Assembly (NCBI RefSeq): GCF_040717535.1
Contig: NZ_JBFEFI010000006.1
Location: 310,001-374,000 of the forward strand
Length of the DNA stretch: 64,000 nt
Direction of reading: 5' to 3'
From: Thalassoglobus sp. JC818
GTDB taxonomy: Bacteria; Planctomycetota; Planctomycetia; Planctomycetales; Planctomycetaceae
The notes below the pieces were generated by a model. It was not told the DNA's origin. It saw only the letters and a list, made by a program, of their open reading frames with translations, and ran no database searches. The position numbers were made by a program, and so were the translations under genes. Positions 18,208-28,700 of the stretch are shown in pieces (position 1 is the first letter of the stretch; each line of letters starts with the position of its first letter).

Positions 18208-20073
18208 CTAAGAGTCGCGTCCCCAAAGACATTCGGCGATCCAGTCGAGATCGTCCTGTTGTTGCTGGCGAGCTTCTTTGGTTGTCGTTCCCCCAGCACT
18301 GTTCAGTGCATTCGCCACGATGAGACGAACAACGCACGAAAGCGGAGTCCCCGGCTTCTGCGAAAGCGCTCGGGAGATCATGGGGTGATTTCGATTGAGA
18401 ATGATCTCATTTTGGGAAGTTGGAGCATCAGCGAAATGCGTGTCGATCAGTCGCTGAAACCCGGTAGGAATCTCGCCTCGCTGCTTGAGTTCTTCGAAAG
18501 ACTTCGCAAGCTCGTGTCGCTCGTTCAAGAACGCCATCACAGGTTGATCGGCACGAAACGATCCGAGCAAAACCCTCGCTTGTGAACTCTCAAGAAACTG
18601 AATCCACTCAGGAGCTGCATCTTCGAGATCCTGAACGCCCAGAATCATCGCCGAGAAATTCGGTGCGGTCGGTGTCGCAAGACGCAGATCACTTTCAATC
18701 CCGGCATCGAAATCATCGGCAAGGCACTGCGCAAGAAGTGACTCTTCAAAGCTGCGGAACGTACTGACGCAAGGTGCCGAATGAGAAGCGAAGAGCGAAT
18801 TGATCCAGCGTTCCTGTCGTCGATCCGGGTTGTACCAGACAACTCGATCGACATCGTCTTCAAAGAGCGGGTCCGCTTCAGACTTGTCGAGGATCTCTTG
18901 AATCGTGAGCAGACCGTGAGAAGTCGGGAACCGATAGGATTGTTTCAGGACCTGACGAAGTCGTTCGTTCTCGATCGCCGCCCCAGCCAGGGAATAGCGA
19001 TGCCAGTTGACAATCGACTCCATCCGCTGCGGGTCCGCATCCGCCAGCTTTTCGAAGTGCTCGAAGAGGATCTGCTCGAGAACCTCACACACGTTTTCGA
19101 ATGCCCGGTTACGCACCAGATCTTCTCGACTGGCAGTCGGGGAGCAGTCATGCAGCTCGATGCAGCCGCGTAAGAAAGTCGCCCAGACCGGAAGGATGCC
19201 CTGAAGCTTGCGAGAGATCACCATCCTGCGAACAGTCACCATGACTGTCGGAAGATCGCTGAATCCAGGAACTCGCTGTGGGCTGACGTAGAGCGCTCCG
19301 GAAATCGAAACTGGTTTTTCAATGCGAATGGGAATCACATCGAGAGGAGTCTCGTCGAAGTATTCTTCGATGGCCAGCTCGGTCGATTCCTGATCCTGTT
19401 GGGCATCAAACCAGGCTGCGTGAATGACGTTGACCCGCACGTCTGAATCGTTGAGGAAAATCGGGATCGGCAAAAAGTCAGCATGATCGCGAATCGCAGT
19501 TTCGACAGATTCTGGATTCTCTGACAGAAACTTGTATTCCGGTTTCAGGATCAAAGTGACGGTGGTCCCAAACTGACTTCGCTCGATGTTCGACAGGTCG
19601 ATTTCAGTTCCGGGCCCTGCCTCCCAGCGGACTCCGGACTCTGCGTTCTCGTTTCGGCTTTCCACGACGAGTCGGTCCGCGAGCATGAACGCACTGAACA
19701 GCCCAACTCCGAACTGACCAATCAGGTCTCCATTGTCGGCAGTTCCAGATTGTTGCGAGAGAGGAGGAGTTCCTCGCTTGATCAGACCAGTAATTCCGAG
19801 GCCGACTGTTCCGAGATAGTTTTCGGCGTCTTCGGGAGTGAGGCCGACTCCGTCGTCAGTGAATGAAAGAGTACCAGCGTCTGAATCTTGCCGGACGACG
19901 ATCTTCCCCTGAAATTGCAAATCGCCACGTCGTCGGCGCATGATGGCATCATGTGCGTTTTGAAGCAGTTCTCGAATCGGAGTATCGTAGCGGCTGTAAA
20001 GAGATGACCCCATGATATCGATGACACCAGCGATATCGACCTGAAAAGGGATCTTGCGTTTCCACTCGGACAT
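18208..20073 (-). CDS. Hsp90-family (HtpG-like) ATPase, divergent type
   Basis: The 621-residue protein has the GHKL ATPase motifs of Hsp90: RELLQNAHDA (34-43; Glu35, Asn39, Asp42), DDGVGLT (73-79) and GQFGVGLFSAFMLAD (119-133). A middle domain follows with SPTASREDLVRNRAF, the Hsp90 catalytic-arginine loop region. Length equals E. coli HtpG, but the C-terminal part is not obviously that of HtpG. Hsp90 proteins are ATP-dependent dimeric chaperones; this belongs to the HSP90-family group found besides or instead of classic HtpG in some bacteria. ATG 20073 starts at MSEWKRKIPFQVD, as expected for the fold; the frame is open to 20205. A gene of unknown function follows and a glycosidase gene is divergent. 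Confidence 0.88.
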   Translation of the reverse strand: MSEWKRKIPFQVDIAGVIDIMGSSLYSRYDTPIRELLQNAHDAIMRRRRGDLQFQGKIVVRQDSDAGTLSFTDDGVGLTPEDAENYLGTVGLGITGLIKRGTPPLSQQSGTADNGDLIGQFGVGLFSAFMLADRLVVESRNENAESGVRWEAGPGTEIDLSNIERSQFGTTVTLILKPEYKFLSENPESVETAIRDHADFLPIPIFLNDSDVRVNVIHAAWFDAQQDQESTELAIEEYFDETPLDVIPIRIEKPVSISGALYVSPQRVPGFSDLPTVMVTVRRMVISRKLQGILPVWATFLRGCIELHDCSPTASREDLVRNRAFENVCEVLEQILFEHFEKLADADPQRMESIVNWHRYSLAGAAIENERLRQVLKQSYRFPTSHGLLTIQEILDKSEADPLFEDDVDRVVWYNPDRRQERWINSLFASHSAPCVSTFRSFEESLLAQCLADDFDAGIESDLRLATPTAPNFSAMILGVQDLEDAAPEWIQFLESSQARVLLGSFRADQPVMAFLNERHELAKSFEELKQRGEIPTGFQRLIDTHFADAPTSQNEIILNRNHPMISRALSQKPGTPLSCVVRLIVANALNSAGGTTTKEARQQQQDDLDWIAECLWGRDS

Positions 20074-20253
20074 AATTGTTTCAACGACCTCGGGAAAAGT
20101 GAGTCGAGCATTGATGCGAACGCATTGAAGTCGACACATATCGACGAGACAAGTGTAGAAACCAGTTCTTTCTTGACTGGGAAGTTGTTCAAATACAGTT
20201 CTCAATGGAGCCGGTCAAATGTATTGAGCGGAAATTTGAGACGAAGGGACAAG

Positions 20254-22953
20254 ATGGCCGATTTTTCGATTACCGGTGCGGAAGTCAAACGACTTGCTCA
20301 AGAGTCTCGCGGAGACGTCGACGGAAACTGGAAGCGATGGGGCACATACCTCGCTGAACGTCAATGGGGAACGGTTCGGGAAGACTATTCGAGTCACGGC
20401 GAACCCTGGAACTACTTCACTCACGACGATGCCATCTGGCGGGCTTATCGCTGGGGCGACGATGGAATCCTCGGCTGGTGTGATCGAAAAGGTCGCTTGA
20501 GTTTTTCACTCGCGATGTGGAATGGAAAAGACCCCATTCTCAAAGAGCGGCTCTTCGGACTGAGTGGCCCCGAGGGGAACCACGGGGAAGATGTCAAAGA
20601 GTGCTATTACTATCTGGATGCCACTCCGACTCACTCTTATTGCAAAGGACTGTATAAGTATCCGCAGACCGAATTCCCCTACTCTCAACTCGTCGAAGAA
20701 AACCGTAATCGCAATCGGCAACAACTCGAGTATGAACTGACCGACACCGGGATCTTCGACGAGAGCCGCTACTTCGACGTGTTCGTGGAGTACGCCAAGG
20801 CTTCCCCAGAAGATACCTGCATTCGTGTGACTGCAGTCAATCGCGGAGACGAAACTGCCGAGTTGCATCTGCTTCCGCAATTCTGCTTTCGCAACACCTG
20901 GTCGACTCCGAACGTTTACGAAGCCGGCCTCCCAAAACCGAAACTGTCGGCCGCCTCCAAAGACTCGATACGAGCCGAGCACGCTTCACTCGGAGAGTTT
21001 CAGATCTTCGCCGACGTTGCTCCCGATGGTTCCAAACCACAGTGGCTTTTCACAGAGAACGAAACCAACCCCTCACGCGAACAAGCTGTCGAAGTCATTC
21101 GCGGAGGCTGCAAAGATGCATTTCATCTGTATGTCGTCAATGGTGAAACGAACGCGGTTAATCCGCATCAGTACGGAACGAAAGCAGCTGCCTATTACAA
21201 AATGGAAATCCCTCCCGGGGGACAGATGCAGATTCGCCTCAGGCTCGTGCCGGTCAAAGAAGTTCCGCAGATGCCCTTCAGCGAGTACTTCGACCGAGTC
21301 TTCGATCGGCGAATCGAAGAAGCTGACGCTTTCAATCGACTGAAAGTCGGAGCGGGATTAAACGAAGACGAGCGGCGCGTTCTCAGACAGGCCAATGCCG
21401 GACTGCTCTGGACGAAACAGTTCTACTGCTACTCGGTCAAAGACTGGCTGGACGACGGCCCACAACGCCCCATTTACGACCACTCGACCAACCTCGTTCG
21501 AAATGCAGACTGGCAGCACCTGTTCAATCGTGATGTCATCTCGATGCCCGACAAGTGGGAGTACCCCTGGTACGCAGCTTGGGACTCCGCATTCCACATG
21601 CTTCCGTTCGCGAATCTTGACATCGATTACGCGAAGGATCAGCTGTCGATGTTCCTCCGTGAATGGTACATGCATCCCAACGGTCAGATTCCAGCTTACG
21701 AGTGGAACTTCAGCGACGTGAATCCGCCGGTGCATGCGTGGGCTTGCTGGCGTGTCTATCAGCGATCCGGTCCGCCGGGACATCGTGACCGCGAATTCCT
21801 CTCCAAGGTCTTTCAGAAGCTGTTGCTGAATTTCACGTGGTGGGTGAATCGAAAAGATATTCGCGGACGTCACATCTTCACCGGTGGTTTCCTTGGGCTG
21901 GATAACATCGGAGTCTTCGATCGATCCAAACCACTTCCCACGGGAGGTCATCTGGAACAGGCGGATGCTACCGGCTGGATGGCTTTCTACTGTGCGAGCA
22001 TGATGTCCATCGCGTTCGAACTGGCGGACGGAAATCCGTCGTACTCGCAGATCGCCTACAAGTTCTTCTCGCACTACATCTCAATCGCCGAGTCGATGAA
22101 TCAACTCGACGGGAGTGGTCTCTGGGATGAGGAAGATGGATTCTATTACGACCACCTTTACACCGGCGGTCAAAGCATCCCACTGAAGATCCGGTCGATT
22201 GTGGGAATCATTCCACTCTTCACCGTCGACATTCTGTTCGAGCGCATCATCAATCAGCTTCCTGAATTTCAGAAGCGAATGAACTGGATGCTCAAACATC
22301 GGCGTGATTTGAATGAGTTCATGACGTTCCTCGAGCACGGAACAGCAGACGATGACGGAACGAACGGTCTCTGGCTGCTCGCGATTCCGACTCGTGAACG
22401 ACTCGAAAGAATTCTCAAGTACCTGCTCGACGAAGACGAGTTCCTGTCGAAATTCGGGATTCGATCACTCTCGAAATTTCACGAGAAGAACCCGTTCTGC
22501 TTTAACGTCGGGAACCAGGAAACGTGCGTCACTTACATCGCGGGAGAGTCTGACAGCTACATGTTCGGCGGAAACTCAAACTGGCGTGGGCCGATCTGGT
22601 TTCCGATGAACTATCTTCTGATCGAGTCGCTGGAGCGGTATCACCAGTTTTACGGTGATACTCTGAAAGTGGAATGCCCGACCGGCTCCGGTGTCATGAT
22701 GACGATGCAGGAAGTCGCCGATGAACTTCGTCGTCGACTCGTCCGTTTGTTTGTGGAAGACGAAGAAGGATTTCGCCCGAGCTATTCCCGGAATGAGCGA
22801 TTGCTCAGCGATGAGAATTGGAAAGACCTCATTCTGTTTTATGAGTACTTCCACGGAGATTCCGGACGCGGCTTGGGTGCCAATCACCAGACCGGCTGGA
22901 CAGCCCTGATTGCTCCCATCCTGGAACACCTCGCACGTCGCAAATCAGAATAG
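20254..22953 (+). CDS. MGH1/GH63-like glycoside hydrolase
   Basis: The 899-residue cytoplasmic protein (no signal peptide) matches large glucosidase-like proteins of the MGH1/GH63 group. It opens with a beta-sandwich (WKRWGTYLAERQWGTVREDY and HDDAIWRAYRWGDDGILGW). An (alpha/alpha)6 barrel follows with WEYPWYAAWDSAFHMLPFA, PAYEWNFSDVNPPVHAWA and WDEEDGFYYDHL, segments that carry the acidic residues of such clan-G hydrolases. The natural substrate is unknown; the family includes alpha-glucosidases and mannosylglycerate or glucosylglycerate hydrolases. The ATG at 20254 has GAAGGGAC as ribosome-binding site. It is divergent from the Hsp90-like gene. Confidence 0.87.
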   Translation: MADFSITGAEVKRLAQESRGDVDGNWKRWGTYLAERQWGTVREDYSSHGEPWNYFTHDDAIWRAYRWGDDGILGWCDRKGRLSFSLAMWNGKDPILKERLFGLSGPEGNHGEDVKECYYYLDATPTHSYCKGLYKYPQTEFPYSQLVEENRNRNRQQLEYELTDTGIFDESRYFDVFVEYAKASPEDTCIRVTAVNRGDETAELHLLPQFCFRNTWSTPNVYEAGLPKPKLSAASKDSIRAEHASLGEFQIFADVAPDGSKPQWLFTENETNPSREQAVEVIRGGCKDAFHLYVVNGETNAVNPHQYGTKAAAYYKMEIPPGGQMQIRLRLVPVKEVPQMPFSEYFDRVFDRRIEEADAFNRLKVGAGLNEDERRVLRQANAGLLWTKQFYCYSVKDWLDDGPQRPIYDHSTNLVRNADWQHLFNRDVISMPDKWEYPWYAAWDSAFHMLPFANLDIDYAKDQLSMFLREWYMHPNGQIPAYEWNFSDVNPPVHAWACWRVYQRSGPPGHRDREFLSKVFQKLLLNFTWWVNRKDIRGRHIFTGGFLGLDNIGVFDRSKPLPTGGHLEQADATGWMAFYCASMMSIAFELADGNPSYSQIAYKFFSHYISIAESMNQLDGSGLWDEEDGFYYDHLYTGGQSIPLKIRSIVGIIPLFTVDILFERIINQLPEFQKRMNWMLKHRRDLNEFMTFLEHGTADDDGTNGLWLLAIPTRERLERILKYLLDEDEFLSKFGIRSLSKFHEKNPFCFNVGNQETCVTYIAGESDSYMFGGNSNWRGPIWFPMNYLLIESLERYHQFYGDTLKVECPTGSGVMMTMQEVADELRRRLVRLFVEDEEGFRPSYSRNERLLSDENWKDLILFYEYFHGDSGRGLGANHQTGWTALIAPILEHLARRKSE

Positions 22954-23038
22954 GCTCGAACGTCTTCGCCCGGTGATCGCTTTCGATTCACTTTCGCCCA
23001 TGAAGTCGATGTCACGACGACTGAGAATCCGCGCATGC

Positions 23039-23070
23039 GAAAGCCCGGCCGAGTTGGCGGCCGGGCTTTC
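23039..23070. terminator. Bidirectional terminator-like hairpin
   Basis: A perfect 13-bp stem (GAAAGCCCGGCCG / CGGCCGGGCTTTC) with a 6-nt loop lies between the convergent glycosidase and lipoprotein genes. No long T run follows on either strand, so it could be a Rho-independent terminator only in a weak sense, but placement and strength fit transcript ends. Confidence 0.7.
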
Positions 23071-23111
23071 GAGCACCTGGAGATCTCGGCATTCCGAGAC
23101 TCCGTTCACAA

Positions 23112-23696
23112 CTAGTCGACGACAGGTCCGGCACACCGAATCAGGTGGTCGTGGTCGATGTAGACCACTTCTTCAACCTGATCTTTGGCGGTGAATGGGA
23201 CAGGCCAGCTTGATCGCTTGAATTCATCGAAGTAAACGGTGCACTTGTAATGGCAGTGGTGGAGTCGTGCAGGTCCAACCTGTGGGAAGAACCGACACTC
23301 GTCAATTCGGTCGACCATCGGTTCGACAACGATTCGAACGTTGTTTCGTGAGGTCTCAGCAAGGAACGGGAAACCGCCAGCGGTGTCGTCCGGGAGTGCT
23401 CGCATCACTTCATCGGGCTGAGGTGGATCGAGACAGAACAGAGGAGCATTTTCACCTTCGACGGGATCCAGAATCGGAACCTTCTTGTAACGCTCTTCTT
23501 CCCAATAGGTGTCTTCAATTTCCTGGCTGAAATACGGCGTGACGGGGATCAACGGGGTCGTTCCGAAAAACAATGCCCCGGTCCAGGCTGTCTGCCAGGT
23601 CCAACCGAGAAGATTACATCCGCTTGTGGGTAACGTGACCATTGCGAGTGCAGCCAAAAGCCACAACTGCTTGGTTCGTTTCTTCAACAACTTCAT
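23112..23696 (-). CDS. Planctomycete lipoprotein of unknown function
   Basis: The 194-residue protein has a signal peptide with lipobox PTSGC (Cys27). The mature part carries FFGTTPLIPVTPYFSQEIED, then a His/Cys-rich centre GPARLHHCHYKCTVYFDE and an end VVYIDHDHLIRCAGPVVD. The clustered His and Cys residues suggest metal or haem contact, which is inference only. I recall similar lipoproteins from other planctomycetes without a function. It is convergent with the glycosidase gene and stands alone. Confidence 0.78.
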   Translation of the reverse strand: MKLLKKRTKQLWLLAALAMVTLPTSGCNLLGWTWQTAWTGALFFGTTPLIPVTPYFSQEIEDTYWEEERYKKVPILDPVEGENAPLFCLDPPQPDEVMRALPDDTAGGFPFLAETSRNNVRIVVEPMVDRIDECRFFPQVGPARLHHCHYKCTVYFDEFKRSSWPVPFTAKDQVEEVVYIDHDHLIRCAGPVVD

Positions 23697-24024
23697 CTGA
23701 TTGTCTCCAGGTGCTGCGAAGACGTCTGTGAGTGAAATGATGAGTCTGATCTCACAGGAAGTCAGTCCAACTACAACTGTTAGGGACGAACAACGTCATG
23801 TCCGTCATCACCTATATCGTTCCGGCAATCGCGCAAACTTGTGAAAATATTCGGGTTTTGCGGAATCAGATGGGGAATCAGATTGCAGAGGTGGTAAGGA
23901 AGGTAGGATGGGAGAGAGCCAGTTTCGTCGTCGAGTGATCGCGGGAAACACGTTTCGCAAGCGTATTTACAGCCCGAAGCATCTTTGGCTGTGAAAAGAA
24001 AACCGCGATGACTGGCTTCTCGAA
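23697..24024. other. Intergenic, nothing recognised
   Basis: This 328-bp stretch lies between two minus-strand genes and should carry the promoter of the lipoprotein gene at 23696. No RNA gene or terminator with a T run was seen. Confidence 0.4.
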
Positions 24025-24450
24025 TTATTCGAGATCATCTGAAAGAAATGGGAGACCGGTTTCGCTATCGACCCCAACCAGCTCTCCACTGCCGTCATCA
24101 TCACTGGCAGGAATCTCCAGCGACTCCAGAATTTCGCCCGTGTTCTCAGCACCGGTTTCCGGGCTTGGCCCTAAGTGAACGCGAAATCGAACATTCGCAA
24201 ACGAGAGTTCGTCACCGGGCAAGAGAGCTCCGCGAGTGACTTTCTGGCCGTTGACTTTTGTTCCGTTGGTGCTGCCCAAGTCCCGGATGAAAAGCAATCC
24301 GTCAGTTTTAGCGACAGCACAATGCAGCTTTGAGACGCTGGCGTGCTCCAGAATCAGATCGCAGAGATCAGCTTTGCGCCCAACAATGGTCAGACTCCGA
24401 TTGAGTGTAATCGGTGTTGAGCCATCAATCGGTATCAGCTGCGCAATCAT
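24025..24450 (-). CDS. FHA-domain protein
   Basis: The 141-residue protein is an almost bare FHA domain: TIVGRKADLCDLILEHASVSKLHCAV (about 22-47) and RDLGSTNGTKVNGQKV (about 57-72) are the conserved phosphothreonine-binding loops (GR, S..H, NG). It would bind phosphothreonine peptides from Ser/Thr kinases, such as the kinase encoded at 35.7 kb. The acidic tail (SDDDGSGEL...DSETG) is probably disordered. ATG 24450 (MIAQLIPIDG) is preferred because the first FHA strand follows at once; the frame is open to 24522. Confidence 0.88.
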   Translation of the reverse strand: MIAQLIPIDGSTPITLNRSLTIVGRKADLCDLILEHASVSKLHCAVAKTDGLLFIRDLGSTNGTKVNGQKVTRGALLPGDELSFANVRFRVHLGPSPETGAENTGEILESLEIPASDDDGSGELVGVDSETGLPFLSDDLE

Positions 24451-24763
24451 TGATCGGGCCAAGAGGAAGGGAAAACGGTACCCGCTATCATGACATTCTG
24501 TGACGCATGGGAGCAATGTCAACTCCGTAACTTCTAGAAATCCTTATCGGTAGGGCAGTTGTATGAGTTCTTCCGGATCGCATTAGGGAGCGTATTTTGT
24601 CGAAGTCGCGCGGTCTGGGCTGAATTCGTCGAATCTAGTGTCGAATCGTTAAGCGTACTCCGCGTGATTGGACAGCATCGATTCCCTTTTCGTTGCGACT
24701 GATGCAAAGAGTTGGTCCAATCGACAGAACAACTCTCATTCCTCAGCACAGAAAAGCAGCACT
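24451..24763. other. Divergent promoter region
   Basis: This 313-bp stretch separates the FHA and PPK2 genes, which are transcribed away from each other, so both promoters should be here. I could not pick boxes with confidence. Confidence 0.4.
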
Positions 24764-25567
24764 ATGGCGATGCCGCACCGAGTTGATCCAGGAACAGATG
24801 TTCAGCTGAAGGAAATCGAAGCAGATGGCAAGAAGCTGCACGACGACCGTGACGCAGCTGAGAAGGAATTCAAGAAGTATCGAAAGAAGATTGCCGAACT
24901 TCAGGCGCGACTTTACGCCGAAGAACGGCAGAAACTGCTGATCGTCTTTCAAGCAATGGATGCTGGCGGCAAAGACGGAACGACTCGGGCTGTCTTTGAG
25001 GGGGTCAATCCGCAGGGTGTGCGAGTCGTCTCTTTCAAGCAACCTTCTCACCGTGAACTGGCCCACGACTTTTTGTGGCGCATCCATTTTGCTGTCCCAC
25101 CAAAGGGGATGATCCACGTCTTCAATCGGTCACAGTACGAAGATGTGCTTGTTGTCCGCGTGAGAGAACTGGCCCCGAAAGAAATCTGGGAGCCACGCTT
25201 TGAGCAGATCAATCAGTTCGAAAAATACCTCTCAGACACCGGCACGAGGATTCTCAAATTCTATTTGCACATCACGAAGGATGAGCAGAAGGAACGGTTC
25301 GAAGAACGAATCGACATTCCAGAGAAGAACTGGAAGTTCTCAAAACAAGATCTCGTCAAACGCGGAAACTGGGACCACTATCGGAACGCTTACGAAGACG
25401 TTCTCTCGAAGTGCTCAACCAAACATGCTCCGTGGTACATCATCCCAGCCAATCAAAACTGGTACCGCAACTGGGTCATTGCAAAGACGATTTGCCACAC
25501 TCTCGAAGAAATGGACCCGCAATACCCGGAACCAGAGGATGGTCTCGATGACGTCGTCATTCACTAG
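24764..25567 (+). CDS. PPK2-family polyphosphate kinase / nucleotide phosphotransferase
   Basis: The 267-residue protein has Walker A AMDAGGKDGT (64-73), the Walker B-like segment HVFNRSQYEDVLV (118-130) and the lid region KERFEERIDIPEKNWKFS. These define PPK2, which moves phosphate between polyphosphate and nucleoside phosphates. The final part (WYIIPANQNWYRNWVIAK) is typical. Subclass I, II or III cannot be assigned by eye. ATG 24764 is used because the upstream part of the frame (from 24668) is Ser/Gln-rich and not conserved-looking. Its TAG stop is at the edge of repeat copy D. Confidence 0.92.
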   Translation: MAMPHRVDPGTDVQLKEIEADGKKLHDDRDAAEKEFKKYRKKIAELQARLYAEERQKLLIVFQAMDAGGKDGTTRAVFEGVNPQGVRVVSFKQPSHRELAHDFLWRIHFAVPPKGMIHVFNRSQYEDVLVVRVRELAPKEIWEPRFEQINQFEKYLSDTGTRILKFYLHITKDEQKERFEERIDIPEKNWKFSKQDLVKRGNWDHYRNAYEDVLSKCSTKHAPWYIIPANQNWYRNWVIAKTICHTLEEMDPQYPEPEDGLDDVVIH

Positions 25568-25613
25568 AACATGTTGCTCTTTCCGGTGCACACCAAATCA
25601 GAAAATGCTCTCA
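25565..25613 (+). repeat. Dispersed intergenic repeat, short copy D
   Basis: TAGAACATGTTGCTCTTTCC, then GGTGCACACCAAATCAGAAAATGCTCT: this is the left end of the full repeat joined to its right end at the GTGCAC hexamer, with the middle missing. The first TAG is the stop codon of the PPK2 gene. Confidence 0.75.
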
Positions 25614-25690
25614 ACCACGATCGTGTTTTCTCTGACTCGATCCTTACATGAGTCACCGAAGCGGCATCCACCAACCGACGCGAGTGAAAA

Positions 25691-25732
25691 AAGAAAATCC
25701 TCGAGGCGATGCAAATCGCCTCGAGGATTTCA
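25691..25732 (-). terminator. Intrinsic terminator of the PVC-type cytochrome gene
   Basis: Arms AAATCCTCGAGGCGAT and ATCGCCTCGAGGATTT (16-bp stem, 4-nt loop). On the minus strand it is followed by TTCTTTTTTC, so it ends the long minus-strand gene. It lies between convergent genes and may also stop PPK2 transcripts. Confidence 0.85.
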
Positions 25733-25775
25733 TTGCGTTGAGAAGGCTCAAGCAGCTTTAAACTGCGTAACTCGT

Positions 25776-28700
25776 TTACTCTGAGCCTTCAGATTTCTGG
25801 TCTCGAATCTTCTGTTTCGGTGCGCCGCTGAGAATTGTGGCTCCCGGGTCAGTTGGTGGTTTGTCGAGAGCGAGGAAGGCAAACAGGTCAGCGAGTTCCT
25901 GCGGAGTGAGTTGCTTCTCGAGGTCCTCCGGCATCATGGAAACTTCGCTGACTTTGTAAGCTTCAATCTCCTCACGTGGAATGTTTTCGATTTTGCCACC
26001 CTGAATTTTCAGGACGACTCGCGTGTCACTCTCTTCGATGGGCAGGCCTGTCAAAACGCGTCCATCTTCAGTAGCCAGCAGTCGGGCTTGATACCCAGGA
26101 CCGATGACGGCACTCGGATCGAAAACGTTCTGCAGAAGTTGCTCCCAGTTGTTGCGGCCGTTCCGCGTGATGTCGGGACCAACCTCTGCTCCTTCGCCGT
26201 AGATCTTATGACACTGTGCGCAGACCTTCTTGAAGACTGCAACACCCTGATGCGGATCGCCGGGCGTGCCGTTCAGAAAGTCTCGATGGAAGTTGATCAC
26301 GTGTTGACGATCGGAACGTCTGTCTTCGCGAATTTGCCCGTAGACTCTGGCGATCGCTGCCTTCAATTCGTCGTCGTTGAACGAAGCAACTCGTTTCAGC
26401 TGATTGAGGTTGAGAAGTTCCTTCGCCAGTTGTTCCGCTTCGATTTGCTTGAGAAGAGCCAGCGACCATGATGACCGTTGCGTCAGCACTTCGATGACTC
26501 TCGGTTGAACATTCGGCTGCAAGTCGTCGTAGATTTCGATCAGCATCTCTGCAATCGCAGGATCATTGAGATCCCCTAATGAGGAAATCAATCCGGATCG
26601 GAACGAGTCACTCGCCGTTTTCGAAGTGAGCGAGTCACGGACCAGGGTCAGGATCTGTTGGTCTTTGGCAGTGATGAGTGTCTGCACGACTTTCAGACGA
26701 AACTGTTCATCGCGGGAGTTATGAAACTCTTGCCGCATCGCGACTTGAGCTTCGCTCATTCCCAACGCAGCCCCGAGGAACAGGTAGTCTTCAAAGAGTT
26801 CGTTCTCCCGTCCGGAGATCAGTACCTTGCGGATGATCGGTTCCGCAGATGCTCGAAATTCCGCCAGAAACTCTTCCTTCGGAGGATATTGCTGAATGCC
26901 GCGGGTCAGCTCTCCGATCACATTACGAGCGACTCGCGAATCGCGGCTGGCGACGGCGATCATCGCAGCTGCCTGTTCTCCTGTGAGTGCATATCGAGAC
27001 ATGGCCACGTTGACCAGTCGTCCCATCCAGACAGGAGGCTGACGATCTTCCTGAGATTGCACCGTCAGAAATCCACGGAGAACATCGGACATGGCACCTT
27101 CAGTATTCGACATGTCCAGAAGATTCTGCCAGACGACGTGAGTGATCAAGGGATCGTTTGCAGCTGCCTTTTGAACATGCATCAACTCGACGGTTTGGCG
27201 AAATTTCAGCGGGACCAGAAAATCGGTTCCGTCGTACTTCGGGATCAAGACAGCGAGTTGCAAAAGGACCTTCGGATCGAGATTCTGAAATCGATCGCCT
27301 TTATACGGATCTTCTGCTTCAGGATTCAGGAATTCGCTGACGACCATTTCTCCGAGCCCAGGAGCTTCTGGTTCGAGGTTTCTCGCGAGACGAATTCCCC
27401 AGGATCGGATGAGCGGATCGGAACCAGCTACGAGTTGTTCAAGGGTTTCTTCTGAGATCCCCGCCGACGTTCCCGACAGCGTCCAGATCGATCGCAATCG
27501 TGAATCCGTTTCACGTTGAGTATCGAGTGCCTGCGAATCGAGTGTGGCATACGCTTCGGAATCACCCGCGATGCGTTCTGAAAGAAGTCGCTGAGCGGTC
27601 TCTCGGTTATAGACGTTGGCATCATCGAGCAGTGCCACGAGTTCGTCGTCGGTCTTCGCTCCCAGATCCGCCGCCTTGGAATTCTCGTGTCCCTTGTAGA
27701 CGACGCGATACAGCCGGCCCTTGCCGCGATCGACACCTTCCGGATCGGCATTGGCATCCTGATAGCAGTGATATCTGTCGTACCAGTCGAGAATGTAAAG
27801 GCATCCATCCGGGCCGACTTTCTGAACAACGGGCATGAACCAGGCATCGTTGGCACTCAGAAAATCAGCCAGCCGAGCGTCTTCGCCTTCTCCAATCTTG
27901 CGGACGGTATCGTGCTCGAAAGCCCCTTCAGGAGCAGGAAAACCGGGGTGTGGTCGCCCCTTGTAGGAAGCACCGTTGGGATCGGCGATGTCCGCATTGA
28001 TGCAGGCGCCGTGAATGTTTCCCATGTACAGCACATTTTGATATTCAGCAGGATAGGCTGGCGATTCGAACCACGTAATTCCGCAATAGGCAGCCTTCTG
28101 ATGTTTGTGGTCGACGATTGAACGATGCGGCCAGGTGTGCGGTGGGTAAGGTCCACCCTGACGGATGTAATAAGCATCCTCAACAATGTGCCAGAGATGG
28201 TCGATCACGCAGGCGGAGATGAAGAAGTCCCCTTCTCCGTTAATTGCAATTCCCCACGGATTGCTCGTTCCTTCCGAGAAGATCTGAAACTCGCGTGTTC
28301 TGGGATGCACACGAAACATCACACAGGTGAACTTCCAGCCCGGGTGATTGGGGTCGAAGTTCGGGTTCTCTTCGGTGTACTTCACATCGCAGTAATTGAA
28401 GACGCCATTGAGACCATAGAGCCATCCGTCGGGTCCCCACGTCAGAGAGTTTGGCAGTTCGTGAGTGTCCGTTCTTCCAAACCCGGTGACCACTGTTTCG
28501 ACTTTGTCTGCCTTCAGGTCTCCGTCAGTATCCTGCATGAAGAGCAAATCGGGAGCGTTCGCAACCCAGACTCCTCCATAGCCGACGGCAATTCCCGAGG
28601 GAATATTCAATCCCTCGGCAAAGACGGTGGTCTTATCGACTCGTCCGTCTCCATCGGTATCTTCGAGGACTTTAATACGGTCACGGCCTGGCCCCGGTTC

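Noticed and set aside
21358-22074. 238-codon minus-strand frame opposite the glycosidase gene
   Set aside because: Antisense shadow; the plus-strand frame has clear family motifs throughout.
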